From: Woeseia sp964560775
GTDB lineage: Bacteria > Pseudomonadota > Gammaproteobacteria > Steroidobacterales > Woeseiaceae
Assembly (NCBI GenBank): GCA_964560775.1
Contig: CAZLNH010000147.1
Location: 1 to 26,079, forward strand
Direction of reading: 5' to 3'
Length of the DNA stretch: 26,079 nucleotides
The notes beneath the pieces were generated by a model. The model saw nothing but the letters and a program-made list of their open reading frames with translations. It was not told the DNA's origin and made no database searches. How positions within the stretch are numbered: position 1 is the stretch's first letter; every line of letters begins with the position of its first letter. Positions 7,810 to 15,589 of the stretch are shown one piece after another. Both the position numbers and the translations under genes were made by a program.

Positions 7810-8624
7810 GCCGTACACCGTGCCCGGCCGGCATCGAGCATGTCGCGGAGCAATGCTTGCGGGTCGTCGTCGCGCATCAGCGCCGTACCGACCAGCGCGA
7901 GCCGGTAACCGAGGCTGGCGGCGTGCGCGGCATCGTCCGCGGTTTCGAGGCCGCTTTCGGCAACGCAGGCGACGCCGGGGGGTAACAAAGCACTCAAATG
8001 GTCAAGACGCTTGCCGTCAATCGCAAGTGTGCGCAGGTTGCGTGAATTGACACCGAACAGCAATTGCCCGGCACGCACGGCATCGCGATGCAACGGATCC
8101 TCCAGCAATCGGGTGCTCCGCTCCAGGTCGTCCTCATCAAAGGATTCAAGCAAGACGAACATCTTTTGTTCGTACGCACAGTCAAGCATGGCGGCAAGCT
8201 GCATGTCGTCCAGCATTGCCGCGATCAGCAGCACGCCGCTTGCACCTGCCGCACGAGCCTCGAGCACCTGTACCGAGTCGACAAGAAAGTCCTTGCGCAT
8301 CGCGGGAATGCCGAGCGGCAGAAGCGCTGCGGCGATGTCACGTAAGTGGTCGACACTGCCGCCGAACGTGGTCGGTTCCGTCAGCACCGACACGACGGCG
8401 GCACCACCGCGGGCGTAGTGCGCTGCCTGTGCGAGGCGGTCGTATCCCGATGCGGCAATAGCGCCTTCGGACGGAGAGCTGTCCTTTAATTCCGCGATGA
8501 TGTCAAAGCCTTGCAGCCGGATGCCGAAGACCGGCGCGTCGAGCTCATTGTCACGGTAGCGCCGCCGTGCGGCCGCCGCGCGCTCGGCACTGTGTGTTGC
8601 CATCTGTTTCAGGAAATCGCTCAT
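7806..8624 (-). CDS. trpC: Indole-3-glycerol phosphate synthase
   Basis: A 272-residue TIM-barrel enzyme that closes the indole ring of CdRP. The active-site segment IIAELKDSSPSEG provides the Glu and Lys of the usual IAEIKxxSPSxG, though KDS replaces the usual KxA. MRKDFLVD carries the catalytic Lys of the RKDF motif, GVNSRNL corresponds to GINNRNL, and AESGL to SESGI. Function should be retained despite these substitutions. It starts in an ATGA overlap with trpD and ends in an ATGA overlap with trpF. Confidence 0.96.
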   Translation of the reverse strand: MSDFLKQMATHSAERAAAARRRYRDNELDAPVFGIRLQGFDIIAELKDSSPSEGAIAASGYDRLAQAAHYARGGAAVVSVLTEPTTFGGSVDHLRDIAAALLPLGIPAMRKDFLVDSVQVLEARAAGASGVLLIAAMLDDMQLAAMLDCAYEQKMFVLLESFDEDDLERSTRLLEDPLHRDAVRAGQLLFGVNSRNLRTLAIDGKRLDHLSALLPPGVACVAESGLETADDAAHAASLGYRLALVGTALMRDDDPQALLRDMLDAGRARCTA

Positions 8625-9652
8625 GCGGCTTTGAAATGCTCGCGAAAACGGGTGAGGAATTGCTGTGCGCGCCCGCTGTCTATGGCGTCGGCGGCCTGCT
8701 GCACGCCGTCCTGTGCATCGCGGGCATTCCCCATGACTTCAAGCACCAGTGATGTACCCATCAGCAATGCGTGGCGGTGCGGCCCCTGGTCGCTGCCGTT
8801 GAATACGCGTTCGAGTTCGCTCGCGTTGTGCGCGGCGTCGCCGCCTGCCAGCGCCTCAGGCGTGCAGCGTGGCACGCCATAATCCTCCGGCTCGCGCGTT
8901 GACTCCACGACGCTGCCGGGCCGGACATCATAAAGAATAAAGCTGCCTGCCGGCGATGCCTCGTCCCACCCCGGTTCCCCGTGCACGACGAAAGCGCGTT
9001 CGATGGGCATGCCGGTCAGCGTGTCCGCCATAAGCCGGGCCGCCTCTGGACTGAACGCGCCGATCAGCTGGAAGGGTGGTGCGGCCGGATTCGTCAGCGG
9101 GCCCAACATGTTGAACACAGTCCGCACGCCGAGCGCACTGCGCACCGGCATTACCGCCTTCATGGCCGGATGGTAGGCCGGCGCGAACAGGAACGTGAAG
9201 CCGGTTGCGGCAAGCGCGTCGACCGCGGTCCGTTCATCGAGCGGCAGCGGCATGCCGAGACACTCGAGCATGTCGGCACTGCCGGAACGGCTGGATATCG
9301 AGCGGTTGCCGTGCTTGACGACACGTGCGCCGCAGGCCGCGGCCAGCAGGCCAGTGCCGGTCGACAGGTTCAGGCTGCCGGAGCCATCGCCGCCGGTGCC
9401 GACCGTATCGACCGTTGGCGTACCGGCCGGAATCGCCGGCCGCAACGCCAGTTCCCGCATCGCCGTGGCAAAGCCGCGGATTTCCTCGCTGCACTCGCCC
9501 TTGGCGCGCAGCGCCGCGAGCAGTGCGCCGGCCAGTGCCGGCTGCAGTTCACCGCCCGCGAGTGTGTGCATCAGCGCGTGCGCTTCCGGTTCGGCCAGGT
9601 CATTGCCCGTGAGAATTTTCTCGAGCAGCGCCGGGTATGACATGGCATTCAT
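8621..9652 (-). CDS. trpD: Anthranilate phosphoribosyltransferase
   Basis: A 343-residue enzyme of the class that transfers phosphoribose from PRPP to anthranilate. The PRPP-binding motif DTVGTGGDGSGSLNLSTG, the KHGNRSISSRSGSADMLECL segment and the anthranilate-site region NMLGPLTNPA are all present. Length is normal for an unfused TrpD. The ATG overlaps the trpG stop (ATGA), and a second ATG three codons in is less likely because it would lose the overlap. Confidence 0.97.
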   Translation of the reverse strand: MNAMSYPALLEKILTGNDLAEPEAHALMHTLAGGELQPALAGALLAALRAKGECSEEIRGFATAMRELALRPAIPAGTPTVDTVGTGGDGSGSLNLSTGTGLLAAACGARVVKHGNRSISSRSGSADMLECLGMPLPLDERTAVDALAATGFTFLFAPAYHPAMKAVMPVRSALGVRTVFNMLGPLTNPAAPPFQLIGAFSPEAARLMADTLTGMPIERAFVVHGEPGWDEASPAGSFILYDVRPGSVVESTREPEDYGVPRCTPEALAGGDAAHNASELERVFNGSDQGPHRHALLMGTSLVLEVMGNARDAQDGVQQAADAIDSGRAQQFLTRFREHFKAA

Positions 9653-10230
9653 GCCGTCATCCTCAGGAAGTTGGCCATCAGGCGACCGCCTTCCGGCGTC
9701 AGCACACTTTCCGGGTGAAACTGCACGCCTTCTATCGGCAGCTCACGATGCCGTACGCCCATGATTTCCCCCTGGTCCGTCTGCGCTGTCAGTTCGAGTA
9801 CCTCCGGCAGTGTGTCATGACTGGCGCACAGCGAGTGGTAGCGTCCGGCCTCGAATGGCTGTGACAGGCCTTCGTAAATGCTTTTGGCATCGTGCGACAC
9901 CGGCGATGTCTTGCCATGCATCAGGCGCCCGGCGCGCACGATCTCCCCGCCGTAGTGGCTGACGAGACACTGGTGACCGAGGCAGACACCGAAGATCGGC
10001 AACGCGCCCGCGAATGCATTGATCATCGCGAGTGACACGCCGGCATTCTCGGGCCGCCCGGGACCCGGCGAGATGACAAGGTGTGTCGGCTCGAGCTCGC
10101 GAGCCGCCTCGATCGTAATGGCGTCGTTTCGAAACACGCGCACATCGGCACCGAGCGCCGCAAATGCCTGCACGAGGTTGTACGTGAACGAATCGTAGTT
10201 ATCGATCAGCAGTATGCGGGCATCGCTCAC
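9649..10230 (-). CDS. trpG: Anthranilate synthase component II (glutamine amidotransferase)
   Basis: A 193-residue class I glutamine amidotransferase that supplies ammonia to TrpE. The catalytic triad is Cys83 (GVCLGHQ), His172 and Glu174 (VQFHPES). DNYDSFTYNLVQ and the oxyanion-loop SPGPGRP are canonical. The start is a GTG overlapping the trpE stop (GTGA). Placement next to trpE, and the lack of pab genes here, support trpG, although the same protein could also serve PabB. Confidence 0.96.
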   Translation of the reverse strand: MSDARILLIDNYDSFTYNLVQAFAALGADVRVFRNDAITIEAARELEPTHLVISPGPGRPENAGVSLAMINAFAGALPIFGVCLGHQCLVSHYGGEIVRAGRLMHGKTSPVSHDAKSIYEGLSQPFEAGRYHSLCASHDTLPEVLELTAQTDQGEIMGVRHRELPIEGVQFHPESVLTPEGGRLMANFLRMTA

Positions 10231-11612
10231 AGACCTTCTCCCGCCATGTCCAGCGCACGGCGCAGGATCTCGCTTTTCGCGAGCACTTCGCGATATTCGT
10301 TTTGCGGCACGCTGTCCGCGACGATACCGGCGCCCGCCTGGAAACTGTACTCATCGCCGTTGAATACCAGCGTGCGAATCGTGATGGCCTGGTCCATGTC
10401 GCCGCCAGCACCGAAGTAACCGGCGGTACCGGCGTACAGGCCGCGGCCGCTCTGTTCCATTTCCTCAATGATTTCCATGGCACGCACCTTGGGTGCGCCG
10501 ACCAGCGTTCCCGCCGGAAAACTGGCGGCGAACAGATCGAAGGCATCGCGGCCTTCTGCCAGTTCACCCTCTACACCACTGACGATGTGCATGACATGGG
10601 AGTAGCGTTCAATCGAGCGGTATGGCTTGACCTTGACGGTGCCCGACGCCGCCACCCGGCCCAGATCATTGCGTGCAAGGTCGACGAGCATGACATGTTC
10701 GGCCGATTCCTTAGGGTCGGCCAGCAGCTGCCGTTCGTTTGCGGCATCCTCGTCCGCAGTCGCGCCGCGCGGAAGTGTGCCGGCAATAGGCCGCAGCGAC
10801 GCTGTGCGTCCGTGCAGCCTGACCAGCGCCTCGGGCGAGGATCCGACAACCTTCAGGTCGCCAAATTCGAGGAAGAACATGTACGGCGACGGATTAAGCA
10901 GCCTGAGCGCGCGGTATACCTCGAACGGCGGTATGTTGCTACGGCCACGGAACAGCACGGATATGACGATCTGGTAGATGTCCCCGGCGCCAATGTATTT
11001 CTTGCAAGCTTCTACCCGATCACCGTAATCGGCCTCCGTCATGCCGGCCTCGGGCGCCGATATCGACAGGTCAGAGCTACGCTCCGGGATCGGACCGCGC
11101 AGCCTGGCGACAACCTCCCGCCTGAGCGTTTCGCGCTCGGCTGCCGGGCCGGCGTGCAGCAGCGCCACACGGCGCGTCAAGTGATCAAACACCAGCGTCG
11201 ATGCACAAGCTGTGAATGCGGCATCCGGAATTCCTGCCTGCGGCGCCGTCCGGCGCGGCAGTCGTTCGAATAACCGCACAACGTCATAGCCGGATACGCC
11301 GACGAGGCCGCCGGTGAATGGCAGTTCCGGGACCTCCGGCAACAGGCGCGGGGCGAGTTCGAGTGCCTCGCGCAAAGCGTCGAGGTACTCGTGCTGGTCC
11401 GCGGGATACCGGCGATGCTCGCCGCCGATCCGGAACCCGTCCGAATCGAGCCATACCTCGAGTGCATCACCGAAACCGAGAAACGAATAGCGCGCAAGTC
11501 GTTCGCCACCCTCTACGCTCTCCAGCAGGAAGCGTGGATTCATGGCGGCGAGCTTCAGGTACGCCGATACCGGAGTGTCGAGATCGGCGGCTATGTCGAA
11601 GGGTGGTTGCAT
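10227..11612 (-). CDS. trpE: Anthranilate synthase component I
   Basis: A 461-residue chorismate-utilising enzyme that makes anthranilate and is the committed step. The N-terminal LLES motif (residues 29-32) and NPSPYMFF match the tryptophan feedback-inhibition site of TrpE. The C-terminal chorismate-binding domain includes PIAGTLPRGATADEDAANE, DLARNDLGRVAASGTVKV, GAPKVRAMEIIEE and QAGAGIVADSVPQNEY. The strand usually reading QVVxSxRF is QIVISVLFRG, a mild deviation. The first structural gene: its ATG lies 170 bp beyond the attenuator T-tract, with repeat copy C in between and only a weak Shine-Dalgarno sequence. Confidence 0.97.
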   Translation of the reverse strand: MQPPFDIAADLDTPVSAYLKLAAMNPRFLLESVEGGERLARYSFLGFGDALEVWLDSDGFRIGGEHRRYPADQHEYLDALREALELAPRLLPEVPELPFTGGLVGVSGYDVVRLFERLPRRTAPQAGIPDAAFTACASTLVFDHLTRRVALLHAGPAAERETLRREVVARLRGPIPERSSDLSISAPEAGMTEADYGDRVEACKKYIGAGDIYQIVISVLFRGRSNIPPFEVYRALRLLNPSPYMFFLEFGDLKVVGSSPEALVRLHGRTASLRPIAGTLPRGATADEDAANERQLLADPKESAEHVMLVDLARNDLGRVAASGTVKVKPYRSIERYSHVMHIVSGVEGELAEGRDAFDLFAASFPAGTLVGAPKVRAMEIIEEMEQSGRGLYAGTAGYFGAGGDMDQAITIRTLVFNGDEYSFQAGAGIVADSVPQNEYREVLAKSEILRRALDMAGEGL

Positions 11613-11644
11613 GGGTTGTTTTATTTGTCTCTAACCTGTCAATC

Positions 11645-11765
11645 GTCATTGCGAGCCCGACGGGCGTGGCAATCTCGTACCGATTGGCAGAGCCAACACC
11701 TGTACGAGATCGCCACGGCGCTCCGCGCCTCGCGATGACGAGAGCCTTTCGCGCGTCGCAATGAC
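11645..11765 (+). repeat. Interspersed palindromic repeat, copy C, with one extra 26-bp unit
   Basis: Left arm GTCATTGCGAGCCC and GTGGCAATCTCGT; right arm ACGAGATCGCCACGGCGCT and CGCGCCTCGCGATGAC, ending at 11739. One further 26-bp unit (11740-11765) ends CGCGCGTCGCAATGAC. The element lies inside the transcribed leader of trpE, between the attenuator and the start codon. Confidence 0.85.
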
Positions 11766-11781
11766 GTCCCCGTCACGGCAT

Positions 11782-11817
11782 AAAAAAAGCCCACCCCCGT
11801 TATCGGCGGAGATGGGC
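11782..11817 (-). terminator. trp attenuator terminator
   Basis: On the minus strand GCCCATCTCCG (11817-11807) pairs with CGGGGGTGGGC (11799-11789) around a 7-nt loop. The stem has 11 pairs including two G-U. Seven T follow directly (11788-11782). This is a canonical intrinsic terminator about 30 nt after the trpL stop codon and upstream of trpE. Confidence 0.92.
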
Positions 11818-11846
11818 CTGGTGTTTTCGTCTCTTGACGTGCTACA

Positions 11847-11915
11847 TCAGCCGGCCGCCCACTCCTGTCGGGGCTGCCACAGCCAGCTTGTGGCCTTGTG
11901 CATCTGCATCGTCAT
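11847..11915 (-). CDS. trpL: trp operon leader peptide
   Basis: A 22-residue open frame starting MTMQMHKATS, with Trp at positions 11, 13 and 19 (SWLWQPRQEW). Three Trp in 22 residues just before a terminator and trpE identify it as the attenuation leader peptide. The three possible ATGs are codons 1, 3 and 5. None has a convincing Shine-Dalgarno sequence. The peptide is a regulatory sensor of charged tRNA-Trp rather than a functional product. Confidence 0.88.
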   Translation of the reverse strand: MTMQMHKATSWLWQPRQEWAAG

Positions 11916-11921
11916 GGTTTG

Positions 11922-11987
11922 AGTATTACCGTGACCCTGTGCGGCGTCAAGTTTTGCCGGGTATTCCATCGCGGTATTTTGTGTCAA
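11922..11987 (-). promoter_or_regulatory. Candidate trp promoter region
   Basis: Two sigma-70-like options exist on the minus strand. One is TTGACG (11950-11945), a 17-bp spacer and AATACT (11927-11922), which would start transcription at about the first trpL ATG. The other is TTGACA (11987-11982), a 16-bp spacer and AATACC (11965-11960), leaving a leader of about 40 nt. Neither -10 is strong. I see no clear TrpR operator. Confidence 0.45.
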
Positions 11988-12022
11988 ATGAAACCACGCA
12001 GTAACAGGCCCGACAGGCAGCC

Positions 12023-12144
12023 GTCTTTGCGAGCCCGGAGGGCGTGGCAATCTCGTTCCGGTTTGCTGAGTGGTGAACGGTGCGAGATCGACCACGGCGC
12101 TCTGCGCCTCGCGATGACGACTGTGCTACCCGCTTCGCGATGAC
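12023..12144 (+). repeat. Interspersed palindromic repeat, copy D, with one extra 26-bp unit
   Basis: Left arm GTCTTTGCGAGCCCGGAGGG and GTGGCAATCTCGT; right arm GCGAGATCGACCACGGCGCT (one inserted base) and GCGCCTCGCGATGAC, ending at 12118. A further 26-bp unit (12119-12144) ends CGCTTCGCGATGAC. The right end is 3 bp from the stop codon of the minus-strand permease gene. Confidence 0.85.
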
Positions 12145-12147
12145 CGA

Positions 12148-13983
12148 TTACAACGAATAGAGCACTGGCAGCAAGAACGAGAAGCCGATCCACATGATCA
12201 CGGTCAACGGAATACCAACGCGCAGGAAGTCGGTGAACTTGTAGCCACCCGCACTTAATATCAGCAGGTTGGTCTGGTAACCAAATGGCGTTGCGAAACT
12301 CATGTTCGCGCCGAACAATACGGCGAGCACAAACGGCTCGGGATCAACATTGAGCCGCTGGGCGATGGCAATTGCAATCGGCGTGCCGATGACCGCTGCT
12401 GCGTTGTTCGAAACGATGTTTGTCATTACCGTCATAATCAGGATAAAAATACTCAGGATCACTTCGATCGGCAGGCTCGACGCGGCACTGACAAAGCTGA
12501 ACGCGAGATAGTCGGCCATACCGGTGCCCATCAGCGCGCGGCCGAGCGCCAGGCTAGTGACAATAATCATGACGATTGGTGTCGATAGCGCGCTTGCTGC
12601 ATCACGCCAGTCAAGGCAGCGCGACGCCAGCACAAGACCGACACCGATCAGTGCGCTAACTGATATGGGCAGCAGCCCGATCGCTGCCGCAATGACGACG
12701 AACGCCATGACGCCCAACGCACGGTTGGCACGATGCGTATGCGGCAGGTCGGTCGTGCCGTCGAGTACCAGCATGGTGCCGCTTGCCTTGAGCTTGTTGA
12801 TTGCCCTGCGTGAACCCTGCACCAGCAGCACGTCGCCGGCGCGCAACCGGATTTCGTTGAGATCGCCGGTCACTTGCGAACTCGGCGCACGCGCGCGGTG
12901 AATTGCAAGTGGCAGCAGACCGTAGCTGCCGCTGAACGATGCAGCGGCGAGGCTTCGCAAATGCAGCGGCGAGCCGCGCGTGACGACAACTTCCGCGATC
13001 TGTTGCCCGGCCGCTGTCAACGGCGTGTTTTCGCCGACCGGGTGCTCGTTGTCCGATATGTTGAACAATGTCGCGCCAAGCAGGCTTTCGAACTGCTTCA
13101 GTTTCTCGGGCGAGTCCTTGACGAACAGTCGGTCGTTCGGCAACAGCTTGACAGATGGCAGCTTGGCAAGAAATAACGACTCACTGCGCTGGATGCGGTC
13201 GACGCGCATCTCGCCGCCGGTTTTCGCCAGTACTTCGGACAGTGTCTTGCTGTCGGCGAAGCCGCCTTCCTTGATATGCAACTGGGCGTTGAATACGCGT
13301 GGCGTTGTATCCGCCATTGGCGGTACACGATCCGGAAGCAGGCGGGGCGCGACCAGCCACAGGAACAGGAGGCCGGCACCACCAACAATTACGACCGGCA
13401 ACATGAAGTCGAACATGTTGAATGTACGCAGGCCCACGTCGTTAACAATGCCGACGACGAGCAAATTTGTTGACGTTCCGATCGTCGTCGACATGCCGCC
13501 GATAATTGTCGCCAGGCCCATCGGCATCATGATTCCGGATACGGGCGTCTTCACGCGCAGTGACACGCTGACCAGTATGGGCATCAGCAACACGACGATC
13601 GGCGTGTTGTTCATGAACGCGCTGAGAATCGCGCCTGCGACCAGCGTAACGAGCAACGCGAGTACCGGCCGGGTCGACCACGCGCGGGATACGACGGTCG
13701 CCAGCGGTTGCAGCGCACCTGTTGTCTCGAGCGCTTTTCCGACGATCATCAGCGCGCAGATGGCAATCAGTGCCTCGTTGCCAAAGCCTGCAAAAAAATC
13801 GACCGCGCGAAGTTCGACGTCGCCGTCCCGGTACGGGAACAGCTGAAACCCGGTAATCAGCAGCAGAAATACAATGAGACTCGATGTCTCGAGCGGAATG
13901 CGATCGCGGGTGAACAGAAACAGCGCCACTGCTGTAAGCAGCAGTACCGCGACGCCATGCGCATCTGCCGTTACAGCCGGCAA
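12148..13983 (-). CDS. SLC13-family permease with two RCK_C (TrkA-C) domains
   Basis: A 611-residue inner-membrane transporter. Two hydrophobic halves carry the duplicated signatures of the divalent anion/sodium symporter fold. MNNTPIVVLLMPI and GTSTNLLVVG are in the first half; SNNAAAVIGTPIAIAIA and ATPFGYQTNLLIL are in the second. Between them, at about residues 225-415, lie two hydrophilic RCK_C-like domains (NDRLFVKDSPEKL, then RLRAGDVLLVQGSRRAI), probably regulatory. The substrate is not predictable; sulfate, dicarboxylates or other anions are all possible. The start is a TTG right before the first membrane helix. The reading frame stays open upstream to the stop of the preceding gene, with no ATG or GTG. 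It lies 123 bp after the RNR-like gene and may share its transcript. Confidence 0.88.
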   Translation of the reverse strand: MPAVTADAHGVAVLLLTAVALFLFTRDRIPLETSSLIVFLLLITGFQLFPYRDGDVELRAVDFFAGFGNEALIAICALMIVGKALETTGALQPLATVVSRAWSTRPVLALLVTLVAGAILSAFMNNTPIVVLLMPILVSVSLRVKTPVSGIMMPMGLATIIGGMSTTIGTSTNLLVVGIVNDVGLRTFNMFDFMLPVVIVGGAGLLFLWLVAPRLLPDRVPPMADTTPRVFNAQLHIKEGGFADSKTLSEVLAKTGGEMRVDRIQRSESLFLAKLPSVKLLPNDRLFVKDSPEKLKQFESLLGATLFNISDNEHPVGENTPLTAAGQQIAEVVVTRGSPLHLRSLAAASFSGSYGLLPLAIHRARAPSSQVTGDLNEIRLRAGDVLLVQGSRRAINKLKASGTMLVLDGTTDLPHTHRANRALGVMAFVVIAAAIGLLPISVSALIGVGLVLASRCLDWRDAASALSTPIVMIIVTSLALGRALMGTGMADYLAFSFVSAASSLPIEVILSIFILIMTVMTNIVSNNAAAVIGTPIAIAIAQRLNVDPEPFVLAVLFGANMSFATPFGYQTNLLILSAGGYKFTDFLRVGIPLTVIMWIGFSFLLPVLYSL

Positions 13984-14106
13984 CGACGTCCCGCCCAGCA
14001 GGGTTTCGAACAGGTACTGACGTCCACGTTGCCCCTCAAGTCCTATGCCGCTGGCCCGCAGCCGGGCCTCGAACCGTATATCAGTTCGAGCCCGCTCTGC
14101 AACGAG

Positions 14107-15462
14107 TCACGGATGATCAGGGGCGGGATCTCTGGCGACAAACGCAGCCGCATTACGGCGCTTCATGACGGCAAAGGCCCGCCGGTGAAAGCGTTTGTAT
14201 TCCTTTATAGTCCAGTCCGAAAACGCTGGTGCGGCGCCGAAGCTGCAGGCATCGGCGTGTGCCAGCAACGGCAACAGGTCGATGTAATCCTGCGCGCGTG
14301 CACTGTTACGGGGCAGCACGCAGTATGGACTCATGACCAGCAGGTTGCGGTGACGCACGGCAGCGCTCGTCAGGGCCTGGTGCCAGCGTGCGAGCCAGTC
14401 GCTGCGATGGCGCTGGTCGGACCACGTCCGCGACGGGTCTTTCTGCTCCAGCGCAGGCAGGAGGCCGCGCGTTCCGGCGATCGAATGCGATTGCTCCCAG
14501 AGCCAGCCGTGCACGTCCGTCAACAAGCGATCACATTCCCGCAGGCAGTCGAGGCTGCCCGGATCCTGTCCGCGCCGGGCGACCAGCTCGCCAATTCCGT
14601 GCAGCTCCATGCCAATGCGACGATTGACGAACGCGTCCTGCTGTTCCGGGCCGTCCGGCCACTGCAGCGTATCGAACAGCCGGTCGGCAATCTCGAGGCC
14701 GTGTGTCAGCGCGGCACGCAACTTGTCCTTGCGCAGCGCGCCGTTCGCATCAGCAAAATCCGTGATGCAGACATCGACCGGCAGCCATGCGGTGTCCGGC
14801 GGCACCAGCACCGCGCGCCCGGGTAGCAGGGCGCCGGTCTGTTCGTCGCCAAGCAGCGGGCAGCGTGTTCGGACACCCCCGCCGTAGGCGGGAAGAACGC
14901 GGCTCGAGCGCGTGCGCTGCAGGAACAGTGCGCTCCATATTGCGTCGGCCGTCGGGTGACTGTTGTCATGCCGCCCGGCGTTCAGATGCGCGGAGCCCAG
15001 CAAGTGGTAACGCGGCCCGTGACCGAGCAGCACGCGGCTGATCAACAGGAACGCCGGCAAGCCGAGTTCCGCGGCGTACACGGCGATGCCGAGCAGCCTG
15101 CGATCGATGCATTGTGAACCGAGCACATCATCGAGCCGGGCACAGAAGCGCTCGAAGGACACCGCCGCAAGCCCGGCATTTCCAAGGTCCGTCACGGTGA
15201 CAGTAACCGGAACGCGGTGGACGAGCAGGCGTCGCAGGCGGCCAAGGACATGTGCCGCAAGCTCCGGCGATGCCAGCAGCTCGCGAAACGAAAGGCGTAA
15301 TGCAGCACCGGCCCCTGACCAGCCATTGCCGGTGCGCATCAGGCGCGGGCGCAAGCCGAGCGCCACCAGCCGCCCGGGCAGACTGCCCACGCCGTCATCA
15401 AACCTGCCGCGGGCTGGCCGCTGCGCGACCTCCGCACCTTTTGATACCTGCTGCACGTTCAT
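14107..15462 (-). CDS. Ribonucleotide reductase (NrdJ)-like protein lacking catalytic residues
   Basis: A 451-residue protein from the ATG at 15462; upstream alternative starts run into the divergent promoter region. Its C-terminal half aligns by eye with class II RNR. LPGRAVLVPPDTAWLPVD (213-230) matches NPCGEQPLPPYGACLLGS. NRRIGMELHGIGELVARRG (280-298) matches RRIGLGVxGLxDxLxxLG. RHRNLLVMSPYCVL (370-383) matches the RNSHLLTIAPTGTI strand. In this alignment the radical Cys becomes Gly, the catalytic Asn and Glu become Leu and Ala, and the downstream redox Cys becomes Trp. Reductase activity is therefore unlikely. The N-terminal 150 residues are unrecognised. It could be a pseudoenzyme, a nucleotide-binding regulator or a decaying paralogue. 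The intact frame argues for a kept function. Confidence 0.68.
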   Translation of the reverse strand: MNVQQVSKGAEVAQRPARGRFDDGVGSLPGRLVALGLRPRLMRTGNGWSGAGAALRLSFRELLASPELAAHVLGRLRRLLVHRVPVTVTVTDLGNAGLAAVSFERFCARLDDVLGSQCIDRRLLGIAVYAAELGLPAFLLISRVLLGHGPRYHLLGSAHLNAGRHDNSHPTADAIWSALFLQRTRSSRVLPAYGGGVRTRCPLLGDEQTGALLPGRAVLVPPDTAWLPVDVCITDFADANGALRKDKLRAALTHGLEIADRLFDTLQWPDGPEQQDAFVNRRIGMELHGIGELVARRGQDPGSLDCLRECDRLLTDVHGWLWEQSHSIAGTRGLLPALEQKDPSRTWSDQRHRSDWLARWHQALTSAAVRHRNLLVMSPYCVLPRNSARAQDYIDLLPLLAHADACSFGAAPAFSDWTIKEYKRFHRRAFAVMKRRNAAAFVARDPAPDHP

Positions 15463-15589
15463 CCGTCCATCCGTGGACCGTGGTTCCAGCGTGCCGGACG
15501 GCGGCGGGCTACGCCGCCGGCAATTATGGGCAGCCTGTGCAGTTTTTGTTATTGTCGCCGCGCCTCTGCAGCCTTCCGGAGCCAGAACG

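Larger units (their letters stand above)
11782..11915 (-). promoter_or_regulatory. trp operon attenuation leader
   Basis: The leader combines a Trp-rich peptide, an antiterminator option and a terminator. On the minus strand, GGAGTGGGC (11865-11857, containing the third Trp codon) can pair with GCCCATCTCC (11817-11808), the 5' arm of the terminator, apart from one bulged base. An upstream hairpin GCCACA/TGTGGC (11894-11889 with 11881-11876) overlaps the first two Trp codons. A ribosome stalled at Trp11 or Trp13 would free the antiterminator segment; a ribosome reaching the stop codon would mask it and permit termination. This follows the E. coli trp model; the pairings are worked out by eye. 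Confidence 0.82.

Noticed and set aside
11922..11987. TrpR operator in the trp promoter region
   Set aside because: No sequence close to the E. coli trp operator palindrome (CTAGTTAACTAG core) is visible here.
13708..14826. Plus-strand frame of 372 codons
   Set aside because: It is antisense to the permease and the RNR-like gene, has a rich basic/Gln composition and no recognisable domain; the minus-strand frames carry the motifs.
15086..15589. Long N-terminal extension of the small plus-strand gene
   Set aside because: This part is antisense to the RNR-like gene and low complexity (Ser/Arg/Pro). The ATG at 15590 has a good ribosome-binding site and starts the conserved protein.
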